Part shown: piece by piece, positions 6,426 through 12,446 of the stretch
Numbering within the stretch: the stretch's first letter is position 1
Layout of the letters: every line of letters starts with the position of its first letter
Source of the DNA: JAJBWD01 sp041670885
Lineage (GTDB): Bacteria; Bacillota; Clostridia; Clostridiales; Clostridiaceae
Direction of reading: 5' to 3'
Length of the DNA stretch: 12,446 nucleotides
Assembly (NCBI GenBank): GCA_041670885.1
Contig: JBAXYJ010000067.1
Span: 1-12,446 of the forward strand
Position numbers and translations under genes: made by a program
Notes under the pieces: model-generated
What the model saw: only the letters and a program-made list of their open reading frames with translations
Database searches by the model: none
What the model was told of the DNA's origin: nothing

Positions 6426-6737
6426 ATGATAAGACATAACAAAACAAGTCATTATGACCAGAATATTAAATATGCAATAAAAGCTTTAAATTCAAAAGAT
6501 TACTCTGCTGCTGAGAAATACCTGCTCTATGCAATACTGGAAAACTCAGATGCTCCGGAAACACAAAACCTGTTTGGAGCATTATCTGAGCTTACAGGAG
6601 ATGATAGCCAGGCTGAAAAGCATTATCTGGCAGCAAACGCTCTGGATCCCACATATAAACCATCAATTTTGAATTTAGAGAGAATAACCTCTATAAATTA
6701 TGATACAGAAAAAGCATCACCTCATTTAGGAGACTAG
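6426..6737 (+). CDS. Small TPR-like protein B, last gene of the Trk operon
   Basis: This 103-residue, two-unit TPR-like protein is paralogous to protein A at the start of the operon. Shared blocks include DAPETQNL, ELTGDDSQAEKHY, ANALDPTYKPS and NLERITSINY. The second unit, with A-x-KHY-x-AA-x-x-LDP, is the clearest TPR. ATG 6426 is chosen because AAGGTGA sits 5 bases upstream; the GTG at 6417 lies inside that binding site. It starts 24 bases after the OB-fold gene and is followed by the operon terminator. No membrane segment or signal peptide is visible, so it should be cytoplasmic. Function is unknown; a partner role with TrkA or the small membrane protein is possible. Confidence 0.75.
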   Translation: MIRHNKTSHYDQNIKYAIKALNSKDYSAAEKYLLYAILENSDAPETQNLFGALSELTGDDSQAEKHYLAANALDPTYKPSILNLERITSINYDTEKASPHLGD

Positions 6738-6750
6738 TAAAACAGTATTT

Positions 6751-6775
6751 GGGCAATATTCATTGCCCATTTTTT
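6751..6775 (+). terminator. Rho-independent terminator of the Trk operon
   Basis: GGGCAAT (6751-6757) pairs perfectly with ATTGCCC (6762-6768) around a 4-nt loop, followed by ATTTTTT. It lies 13 bases after the last TPR stop. The superoxide dismutase gene converges on it from the other side; the minus-strand T-run is weak, so it may only partly serve that gene. Confidence 0.9.
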
Positions 6776-7436
6776 ATAGCTTATAATACCCCATAGGACA
6801 AGTAAATTTATCGTAACCCTGCCTGTTTCCTCCAAGAAAAGGCTTGATTGAATAATACTTTTTAAGCCTGTTATTTACTTCTCCCCAGTTTACATTCCTT
6901 AAAAATACATCAATATATTTCTTCCTATCTGTTCCAAAATCATGAAAATAGGCATGTTCATATACATCTAATACTAAAAGCGGATATGAACACCAAACTA
7001 CACCTGTGTCATGAGCATCCGAGCCAATAACATGAAGTCTGTTGTCTATTGGATCAATAACTAAAACGGCCCAGCCTCTTACTGAAGTTCCAACCTTTCT
7101 TAGGTATTCATAGAAATTCTCCAAGCTTTTAAAATCTCTTTTTATGAGGCTTTCAATTTCCCCGAAAGGTGCTCTATATCCTGATGTAATTATTTGAAAA
7201 TACAGCTCATGAAGCTTCACGCCATCTAATGCATAGGTTTCTCCCAGTTTTAAACTTCTCATATTGCTGTAGGTGGAATTCCCCTCCCCGTATGCTTTAG
7301 CATCATTGGGCATGTTCCAGATTTCGTTTAGTTTGTTTACATATCCGGTGTATAATTTATAATGTTCCTGAAGCTGTTTTAATGAGATTCCTTTTACCTT
7401 AGAAAAATCATAGATTTTTGGTTCTAATTTTAGCAA
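6774..7436 (-). CDS. sod: Iron/manganese superoxide dismutase
   Basis: This enzyme converts superoxide to oxygen and hydrogen peroxide. All four metal ligands are present (numbering from the TTG start, 220 residues): H25 in QEHYKLYTGYV, H76 in KLHELYF, and D157 and H161 in LDVYEHAY. The gateway Tyr (Y32) and the C-terminal NWGEVNNRL motif are also intact. The sequence type (HYKLYTGYV, lacking the usual KHH) is that of clostridial iron-type enzymes, but metal choice cannot be fixed from sequence. Start choice: the in-frame ATG at 7454 has no ribosome binding site, whereas AAAGGA lies 9 bases before TTG 7436, so TTG is favoured; the ATG would add six residues. No secretion signal is seen. It is divergent from the phosphatase-like gene. 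Confidence 0.9.
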   Translation of the reverse strand: MLKLEPKIYDFSKVKGISLKQLQEHYKLYTGYVNKLNEIWNMPNDAKAYGEGNSTYSNMRSLKLGETYALDGVKLHELYFQIITSGYRAPFGEIESLIKRDFKSLENFYEYLRKVGTSVRGWAVLVIDPIDNRLHVIGSDAHDTGVVWCSYPLLVLDVYEHAYFHDFGTDRKKYIDVFLRNVNWGEVNNRLKKYYSIKPFLGGNRQGYDKFTCPMGYYKL

Positions 7437-7521
7437 TTTATAAATTCCTTTCATTAAACTATCAATATATCTTTATTAATAATTTCTAAATTATGTTACA
7501 AAATTAGTTATATAAAATTTA

Positions 7522-7530
7522 TGATATAAT
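7522..7530 (+). promoter_or_regulatory. Extended -10 promoter for the histidine-phosphatase gene
   Basis: TGATATAAT fits the extended -10 consensus TGnTATAAT exactly. No strong -35 is present, as is usual for this class. It lies 30 bases before the ATG, leaving room for a short untranslated leader with GGAGG at 7549-7553. Confidence 0.6.
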
Positions 7531-7559
7531 GTAAATAATTTATTTTATGGAGGTTCAAA

Positions 7560-8171
7560 ATGAATATTTATCTGTTAAGACATGGACAAACCAATTTAAA
7601 TAAATATGGGAAATACCAAAGTGCAGCTGATAAAGAAATTAATGAGCTGGGGAAAAATCAAGCTGAGCTGTTGGGGAAAAGATTAAAAAAATATAATATA
7701 GACATAATTTATTCCAGTGACTTAAAAAGAGCACTGCAGACTTCAGAAATAATAAATAAATATATTAATACTGATATTATTATCAAGGAAGAACTTAGGG
7801 AGATAAACATGGGGCAGTGGGATACCTTGAATATGGAACAGAGATTTCTAAGCCATAAGGAATATGCAGAGAAGTGGTATGAGCATTTGGAGGATTTGCC
7901 TTATCCGGGAGGAGAGTGTGGAGCAGATGTATGCATAAGAACCGGCAAAGTGGTAGAAGAAATAAAAACAGGAAAGCATGAAAATGCTGCTGTTGTAACC
8001 TCAGCAGGAGCCATAGCAGCATTGCTAAGCAGTTTTCTTGGCTTAGAACAGCATAATAGATTCAAAATGGATATTGATAACTGCAGCATCAGCATAGTAA
8101 AATACGATACTGAAAGTAAAGCCATTGGTATAAAGTGTATTAATGACTGCGGCCATTTAGTTAATTTATAG
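7560..8171 (+). CDS. Histidine-phosphatase-family protein lacking the second catalytic His
   Basis: This 203-residue protein belongs to the phosphoglycerate mutase/CobC branch of the histidine phosphatase superfamily. It keeps the phospho-acceptor motif LRHGQT (R7, H8), the second arginine (R57 in SSDLKRALQT), the acid residue E81 (LREINMGQW) and the GGECGADVCIR segment (GES...R). The usual second histidine motif VxSHGGxI reads VVTSAGAI (about 145-152), so the catalytic His is Ser148. The protein may be a weak or non-enzymatic family member, or use another residue. The start is clear (GGAGG, 6-base spacing). It is divergent from superoxide dismutase, and no terminator separates it from the DUF2804 gene 131 bases downstream. 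Substrate is unknown. Confidence 0.85.
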   Translation: MNIYLLRHGQTNLNKYGKYQSAADKEINELGKNQAELLGKRLKKYNIDIIYSSDLKRALQTSEIINKYINTDIIIKEELREINMGQWDTLNMEQRFLSHKEYAEKWYEHLEDLPYPGGECGADVCIRTGKVVEEIKTGKHENAAVVTSAGAIAALLSSFLGLEQHNRFKMDIDNCSISIVKYDTESKAIGIKCINDCGHLVNL

Positions 8172-8204
8172 TAGAAAATAATTTGGCACAGCTAATGGTC
8201 TAAA

Positions 8205-8297
8205 ATTCCCCTTGTTTACAAAATATAACGATTCTATGTAATTTATGCCTATTATGGTATATAATTATATTATTATACATATCAAGATAAGGGGGAT
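8205..8297 (+). promoter_or_regulatory. Long-range pairing that would hide the DUF2804 ribosome binding site
   Basis: Bases 8205-8217 can pair without a break with 8285-8297 (13 pairs: four G-C, six A-T and three G-T), covering the AAGGGGG binding site. A TATAAT at 8260-8265 lies inside the loop, so only transcripts starting further upstream, such as read-through from the phosphatase gene, would carry both arms. Confidence 0.35.
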
Positions 8298-8302
8298 AAG
8301 AC

Positions 8303-9331
8303 ATGATAGCATCTAAAGCACAGGAAAAAGAATTATTAGAAAGTGTTGATTTGTGCAATAGTAAAGGTTTGCTAAACAAGAACTGTATTGGCTGGGCAAG
8401 AAAACCTATAATAAACTGCAATTTAACGGGGCATAAATATCGAAAGAAAAAATGGAATTACTGGCTTATTCTAAATGATGACTGTCTTTTTTCAGCAACA
8501 ATCTCTAATATGGACTATTTGGGAATGGTATTTATTTATTTTTATAATTATAAAACCGGAGAATTTGTTGAAAAAACTATCGCATCTCCTTTTGGTAAGG
8601 GCTGCATAATGCTGGAGGGTATAAACGACAGCTTGGAATATATAAACAGTAAAATGAGAGTTTCTTTTAAGGGCGAAGGCGAAAACACAAAGATGCGGGT
8701 AGACTGCAGTGAATTCGGCAAAGGGACAATCAGTGTGGATCTGATGATTAAAAGACCGGAAAATTATGAAAGCATAAATGCTGTAATACCCTGGAGCAAG
8801 AGGAAATTCCAATTTACTTCAAAACAGAACTGTATCCCTGTAGAAGGGGAAATCATATATAATGGAGAAACCTTTGAGCTCCATAAAGAAAACAGCTTTG
8901 CCTCCCTTGATTTTGGGCGGGGAGTATGGCCTTATAGCACCATGTGGAATTGGGCAACCTGCTCCGGAAGCTTTAATAATAAAGTTATAGGCTTTAACTT
9001 AGGCGGAACCTGGACAGATGGTACAGGCATGACGGAAAATGGCTTTGTAGTAGACGGAATAGTAAGTAAGCTGGGTGAAAACATTATATTTGAGTATGAT
9101 AAAGAAAATATGATGGAGCCCTGGCATATAAAATCTAAAGAGACTGACAGAGTAGATATAAAATTCCAGCCAATTTACAAGAGACTAGCAGAAACAAATG
9201 CATATATATTGAAATCAAAAGTTTATCAGATACTTGGTGAATTCTCCGGGGACCTGATTACAGATTCCGGTGAAAAGGTACATTTTGAGAAGCTGAAAGG
9301 ATCAGCAGAAGAACATCATGCCAGGTGGTAA
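8303..9331 (+). CDS. DUF2804 family protein
   Basis: This 342-residue protein of unknown function matches DUF2804 over its full length. Family marks are the N-terminal GWARKPI (about 30-36) and the highly characteristic DFGRGVWPYSTMWNWA (D203-A218), followed by GFNLGGTWTDGTGMTENGF, plus a C-terminal FEKLKGSAEEHHARW. It has no signal peptide or membrane helix. The beta-strand-rich pattern would suit a lipocalin-like barrel, and a link to carotenoid hydratase/AttH-like folds has been proposed for related families, but I cannot confirm it here. AAGGGGG 7 bases before the ATG fixes the start. The gene may be transcribed from its own promoter (TATAAT at 8260-8265, weak -35) or by read-through, and it ends in a strong terminator. 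Confidence 0.85.
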   Translation: MIASKAQEKELLESVDLCNSKGLLNKNCIGWARKPIINCNLTGHKYRKKKWNYWLILNDDCLFSATISNMDYLGMVFIYFYNYKTGEFVEKTIASPFGKGCIMLEGINDSLEYINSKMRVSFKGEGENTKMRVDCSEFGKGTISVDLMIKRPENYESINAVIPWSKRKFQFTSKQNCIPVEGEIIYNGETFELHKENSFASLDFGRGVWPYSTMWNWATCSGSFNNKVIGFNLGGTWTDGTGMTENGFVVDGIVSKLGENIIFEYDKENMMEPWHIKSKETDRVDIKFQPIYKRLAETNAYILKSKVYQILGEFSGDLITDSGEKVHFEKLKGSAEEHHARW

Positions 9332-9348
9332 TGATTAGGTGACATAAA

Positions 9349-9404
9349 AAACTGTGCAGCCTCCTATAATTTTATATTATTTGGGGGGTGGCACAGTTTA
9401 TTTT
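9349..9404 (+). terminator. Rho-independent terminator after the DUF2804 gene
   Basis: AAACTGTGC (9349-9357) pairs perfectly with GCACAGTTT (9391-9399). After one A/G mismatch the stem continues with GCCTCC against GGGGGT through G-C and G-T pairs. The loop is A+T-rich, and ATTTT follows. Confidence 0.8.
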
Positions 9405-9654
9405 GGTTGTTGTATTTTCATTATACTGATAATGAGCAATTTTCTTAAAAGGCCGCTATAATTATTTTTAATTACTCGTATTGCTTTTTATAAGTACCTC
9501 AATATTGTGTGGTATCATAAAATTTTCACTAAAGTACATTATTTCTGTTCCTTTAGTTTTTTTGCCTGCACTTTATTTATAAATAACATTTTTATTAAGT
9601 ACTTCCGATACATCATAATTAATTAAATTTATTTAGTAAAAAAATATAATAGAT
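9405..9654. other. Intergenic region with a possible minus-strand gene remnant
   Basis: No gene can be firmly called. On the minus strand a 23-codon ORF (9539-9468, starting MYFSENFMIPHN) has AAAGGA 9 bases upstream, and an overlapping frame stays open to 9398. Together these could be a frame-shifted relic. A minus-strand T-run after the GHKL gene stop (about 9645-9639) lacks a convincing hairpin. Confidence 0.25.
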
Positions 9655-11352
9655 CTACTGTTTCACAAATAGTAAATCCAATCTTTCTTCTAAAAATTCT
9701 TTTAATCTTATGACTTTGATTTTAGTTAAAGTACTCGAACTATCCAAGTAATATAAGGAATTTCCAGCCTTATCCTTATTAAATTTTAATATTCTTTCCT
9801 CATTTTCAACAATGGAATTAACTATTGAATCATGTTTTATATTTTTATCAAAGTCCCAACATATAACCCAACGAATGTTGGATAATGAATGATTAAAATT
9901 CTTTCCTAAGAGAAATTTTAATTCTATATACCAATATTCACAATCGGAAATTTTGTTTTTAGTTCTATTTCTTGCAATAATATCAATACCTTGACTTGTT
10001 TTGTAATCTAATGGTTCAAATTCAAATTCATCGGGAAATAATGTACATATTGTAATAAAAACGCCAAATAATTCCGATTCATTCTGTGGTTCAAGAGTTG
10101 TAATTCCTTTCACAGTTATTATTTTCCTCTTAGCTATTGATTCCTTCCTTTGTTTAAACTCTGCATTCTCTACCCTTATCGTTTTTTCTTCAATTTGCCA
10201 CTTTTGAAGAGTATTAATGTCTTTCTTATATAAATATTCATCAATTTCATCTAGCATTTCATTAAGTTTCTTTTTTAATTCTACTAATATTTGAGGTTCT
10301 GTATTAGCAATAGAACCTCTATTAGCAGTAAGCTTTAAATTTTGACAATTAATAAACCCATGCAAAAGTGTATAAGAGCTTGATCCCATTCCAAATCCGG
10401 ATATCCAATCATTTACTTTTTGAACTGGTATAAAATCTTTGCAGAGCCATATACCATACCTATCAGCAACTTTATAATAACCTTTTAAGTTACTTTTTTT
10501 CTTACGCAATAATGGATTATATTCTTGCTTCGCATCATTTCCCTCAAAATAAATTATTGCATCAAATTTCACTTCAGGTCTTTCTTCTAATCTTTGATTT
10601 GTAAATGAAAATTTCTTTACATAATGATCAATAGCATTTGCATCATAATCATGAAAAAGTTCGTCAATATTATCATTTTGCTTAGCAAATCTATGCCCAA
10701 ATTTTAATTCTTCATATTCATCGACATCTAAGCACTTTAATAGCACTACAAAATCTGGTGTATTATGTTCTTCTATTTCACCTTCAAAAGAACCAAGTTT
10801 TGTAAACCAATATATATAATCTGTTACAATGTCTTGTAAATATTTAGATCTTTCGTTATTGTTATAACCCTCCAATCTGATATATGTTCCTTTTCTGGTT
10901 TTATTTGTAACAGTCTTAATTCTAGGTTTATGTAATTTCCCAGCACTTAAATCATTAAATGGATTTTCACATTCTGATTCATAGGTACCTGATTCATGGC
11001 ATGTAATTACATACACAAATTCTGAGCGAAGATATATTTTAGTTCCATGACCTTTCTCGCCTATCTTCTTTTTATCTTCTTTAGAAGCTGAATTACCCAA
11101 TGCCCAAAAATTTTCTTCTAATGTTTTATATGACATACCTACCCCGTTGTCTTCAATCTCAATAATTAATTTCGAGTAGCCATTAATATTTTCTACGCTA
11201 AATCCAATTTTTACATATGTAGCTTGAGCATCATATGAATTTGAAATAGCTTCTCTTACTAGTTCAAGCGGATCACCAAAATCACTCGCTATCTCTAAAA
11301 ACTCTGAAAATTCATTTACTTTTGGTTTAACTTCCATCCAGTTTTCTTCCAC
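9655..11352 (-). CDS. GHKL (Hsp90/MORC-like) ATPase with C-terminal PD-(D/E)XK nuclease-like domain
   Basis: This 565-residue protein begins with a GHKL ATPase domain (about 20-160): N box LVREAISNSYDA (E34, N38, D41), DNGVGM (68-73), and lid/G2 segment GEKGHGTKIY (98-107). A middle region with LKLTANRGSI (about 339-348) resembles the transducer part of MORC/Hsp90 ATPases. A charged, probably coiled-coil linker (about 355-410) leads to a C-terminal domain with E427 (NESELFGVF), D457 (QGIDIIAR) and E477-L-K479 (YWYIELKF), the order of a PD-(D/E)XK nuclease core, followed by RWVICWDFD. The GTG at 11352 is preferred as start because GGGGG lies 8 bases upstream; the in-frame ATG at 11367 has no binding site. 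It stands alone with no partner methylase. A defence or DNA-processing role is inferred from the architecture. Confidence 0.75.
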   Translation of the reverse strand: MEENWMEVKPKVNEFSEFLEIASDFGDPLELVREAISNSYDAQATYVKIGFSVENINGYSKLIIEIEDNGVGMSYKTLEENFWALGNSASKEDKKKIGEKGHGTKIYLRSEFVYVITCHESGTYESECENPFNDLSAGKLHKPRIKTVTNKTRKGTYIRLEGYNNNERSKYLQDIVTDYIYWFTKLGSFEGEIEEHNTPDFVVLLKCLDVDEYEELKFGHRFAKQNDNIDELFHDYDANAIDHYVKKFSFTNQRLEERPEVKFDAIIYFEGNDAKQEYNPLLRKKKSNLKGYYKVADRYGIWLCKDFIPVQKVNDWISGFGMGSSSYTLLHGFINCQNLKLTANRGSIANTEPQILVELKKKLNEMLDEIDEYLYKKDINTLQKWQIEEKTIRVENAEFKQRKESIAKRKIITVKGITTLEPQNESELFGVFITICTLFPDEFEFEPLDYKTSQGIDIIARNRTKNKISDCEYWYIELKFLLGKNFNHSLSNIRWVICWDFDKNIKHDSIVNSIVENEERILKFNKDKAGNSLYYLDSSSTLTKIKVIRLKEFLEERLDLLFVKQ

Positions 11353-11367
11353 TTGCTTATCCCCCAT

Positions 11368-11692
11368 CTATTTAACATATATTACAATGAGTTTATTACT
11401 AATTTAATTCAAATATAATATATCTCAAATAATATTTTTTAACTACCATTACAATAAATCACTTACCCTGTTATTAATTTTAAAACTAAGAATCTGTATC
11501 ATTCGGTTTTTCTTATAATGCATCAATTACAGTATTCTACATAATTGTCATTTTACCTTTTATTTCTCCAAAATAATGCTAATATTTTAATTCTTTGTCA
11601 TATTTAGAAACTTCTCATATAAAAACTGTCTCCTTTTACATCTTCAAAACATCTTTGTAGTTACATTAAATTTAATCATAAACAATAACGAC
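11368..11692. other. A+T-rich intergenic region upstream of the GHKL gene
   Basis: No gene is supported. Minus-strand mini-ORFs of four or five codons with Shine-Dalgarno-like sites occur, but are too short to claim. The promoter of the GHKL gene should be near 11370-11430, where several TATA-like hexamers occur without a good -35. TTCAAAACATC at 11643-11653 is an inverted copy of 11720-11730, next to the hemerythrin terminator. Confidence 0.3.
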
Positions 11693-11727
11693 AAAAAAAC
11701 ATCGGATAGTTTTATATCCGATGTTTT
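11693..11727 (-). terminator. Rho-independent terminator after the hemerythrin gene
   Basis: A perfect 13-bp stem (11696-11708 with 11715-11727, core ACATCGGATA) with a 6-nt loop is followed on the minus strand by seven T. It lies 16 bases after the hemerythrin stop. The plus-strand side has only TTTT, so it acts mainly on the minus strand. Confidence 0.93.
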
Positions 11728-11742
11728 GAAATATCTTTTATT

Positions 11743-12144
11743 TTATGCTATGCCCTGTAAATACGCACCGAAAGCCTTATCTACCTTACCGATATGATTT
11801 ACAAGCCAGTCTACCAGCATCTGATTTGTCTTTATCTTTAATACTAAAGTCGATTTATTTTCTGAAAGCTCTTTTTCATAATTACTTAAATCACTAATAA
11901 ATTTTGTATGCTCTTTTTTCTGAGCAGCATACCCGGGGTATTTATACTTCAGCATCAAATTTTCTTCATCCCTGAAATGTACCTTAGTGTAATCGCTCAA
12001 AAATTTAAATATTTCCATCAGCTTTTCATTAGACTTTTTATTATCATAGGCATTTAGGAAATCATTTAATTTACCTACAAGCTGCTTGTGCTGATTATCA
12101 ATTATAATATTTTGGACAGATAATGAATCATTCCATTCCAGCAT
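11743..12144 (-). CDS. Bacteriohemerythrin with one ligand substitution
   Basis: This 133-residue four-helix-bundle protein binds a di-iron centre and oxygen, likely for oxygen sensing, storage or detoxification in an anaerobe. Ligand positions are H19 (IDNQHKQL), H56 and E60 (HFRDEENLM), H79 (KKEHTKF), H117 (DWLVNHI) and D122. The position four residues before H79, normally His, is Gln75 (YPGYAAQKKEHTKF), which removes one terminal ligand of one iron. Tryptophan W4 and the YPGY turn are typical of the family. The full length fits a single-domain hemerythrin. GGAGG lies 8 bases upstream of the ATG. It has its own promoter and terminator, so it is a single-gene unit. Confidence 0.9.
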   Translation of the reverse strand: MLEWNDSLSVQNIIIDNQHKQLVGKLNDFLNAYDNKKSNEKLMEIFKFLSDYTKVHFRDEENLMLKYKYPGYAAQKKEHTKFISDLSNYEKELSENKSTLVLKIKTNQMLVDWLVNHIGKVDKAFGAYLQGIA

Positions 12145-12179
12145 ATCAAAGCCTCCTCATTTGTTTAATAATTTATATT

Positions 12180-12208
12180 ATTATAACATATAATTTAGTT
12201 ATTGACAT
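12180..12208 (-). promoter_or_regulatory. Promoter of the hemerythrin gene
   Basis: On the minus strand TATAAT (12185-12180) is a perfect -10, with ATGTCA (12208-12203, four of six matches to TTGACA) exactly 17 bases upstream. The -35 overlaps the last codons of the gene before it. It lies about 36 bases before the hemerythrin ATG. Confidence 0.55.
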
Positions 12209-12446
12209 TAATTATCTGTTGATTTTTAAATTTTATTTTATTAATGAGCTTTACTATTTCATACCAGTACACAGCAGCTGCGGCTGCTCCGGCAGACAGG
12301 AAAAGCTGTGCAGCTGATAATGCTGAAAGCTTTATAAATGCTGAAACCGGTGTATATAAAATCAATAAAAGTCCCGCTATAGTACCTGCACTTACGATCA
12401 TCATAACCTTATCTTTTGCCAGCCTCCTGATTGATTGAAATGCAAA
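12195..12446 (-). CDS. C-terminal end of a probable P-type cation ATPase (partial)
   Basis: The frame is open from the window edge to a TAA at 12195, giving 83 residues. It begins FAFQSIRRLAKDKVMM, which resembles the F-S-R-L connector before the last helices of cation P-type ATPases, then has two membrane helices (about 17-35, ending LILYTP, and about 43-62) and a short basic tail. The pair of helices with YTP between them and EIVKLINKI at the end matches the C-terminus of Ca2+/other cation P2-type ATPases in pattern. The catalytic core lies outside the window, so substrate is unknown. A separate small gene starting at 12404 is less likely because the AGGAGG is 18 bases away. Assignment is tentative. 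Confidence 0.55.
   Translation of the reverse strand, partial: FAFQSIRRLAKDKVMMIVSAGTIAGLLLILYTPVSAFIKLSALSAAQLFLSAGAAAAAVYWYEIVKLINKIKFKNQQIINVNN

Noticed and set aside
11490..11640. Four- to five-codon minus-strand ORFs with Shine-Dalgarno-like sites upstream of the GHKL gene
   Set aside because: Too short, with no paired stems near the GHKL ribosome binding site, unlike the kinase leader.
11643..11730. Antiterminator stem competing with the hemerythrin terminator (TTCAAAACATC and its inverted copy)
   Set aside because: The distal arm is transcribed after the terminator, so it cannot prevent termination; probably a chance or decayed repeat.
12195..12404. Separate 69-residue membrane protein starting at ATG 12404
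   Set aside because: The frame stays open to the window edge with a P-type-ATPase-like segment upstream, and the only AGGAGG is 18 bases from the ATG, too far to serve it.

Overview
The window is A+T-rich DNA with strong GGAGG-type ribosome binding sites, GTG and TTG starts, and genes typical of anaerobic Bacillota: a clostridial-type Fe superoxide dismutase, bacteriohemerythrin, DUF2804 and Trk/Kdp potassium uptake. It is best read as chromosomal DNA of a member of the Clostridia. No tRNA, rRNA, CRISPR array or recognisable transposase was found.

Layout. Bases 1-160 hold the last 35 codons of a KdpE-type response regulator and its terminator, so a kdp operon probably lies to the left. Bases 272-2200 are a minus-strand pair: a divergent protein-kinase-like protein followed by a SAM-dependent methyltransferase. 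The kinase gene is preceded by a 14-codon leader ORF whose mRNA can form two mutually exclusive GC stems, one of which hides the kinase ribosome binding site. A 19-bp dyad lies further upstream. Bases 2475-6775 are a plus-strand potassium-uptake operon: small TPR protein, two half-size TrkA proteins, a 34-residue one-helix membrane protein, TrkH, an anchored OB-fold protein, and a second small TPR protein paralogous to the first. A strong terminator ends it.

Bases 6774-9404 hold a minus-strand Fe/Mn superoxide dismutase, divergent from a histidine-phosphatase-family protein that has lost its second catalytic histidine, and then a DUF2804 protein with its own terminator. Bases 9655-11352 hold an orphan minus-strand gene for a GHKL ATPase fused to a likely PD-(D/E)XK nuclease domain, resembling the MORC-like ATPases of prokaryotic conflict systems. 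The right end has a bacteriohemerythrin with one iron-ligand His replaced by Gln, and the C-terminal end of a probable P-type cation ATPase, both on the minus strand.

How the genes fit together. The potassium theme (kdpE, Trk operon, possibly the P-type ATPase) and the oxygen-handling theme (superoxide dismutase, hemerythrin) are ordinary core physiology. The kinase/methyltransferase pair and the GHKL-nuclease gene look like accessory insertions. The points most worth following are the GHKL-nuclease fusion, the leader-peptide attenuator in front of the kinase, and the unannotated small membrane protein and TPR pair built into the Trk operon.
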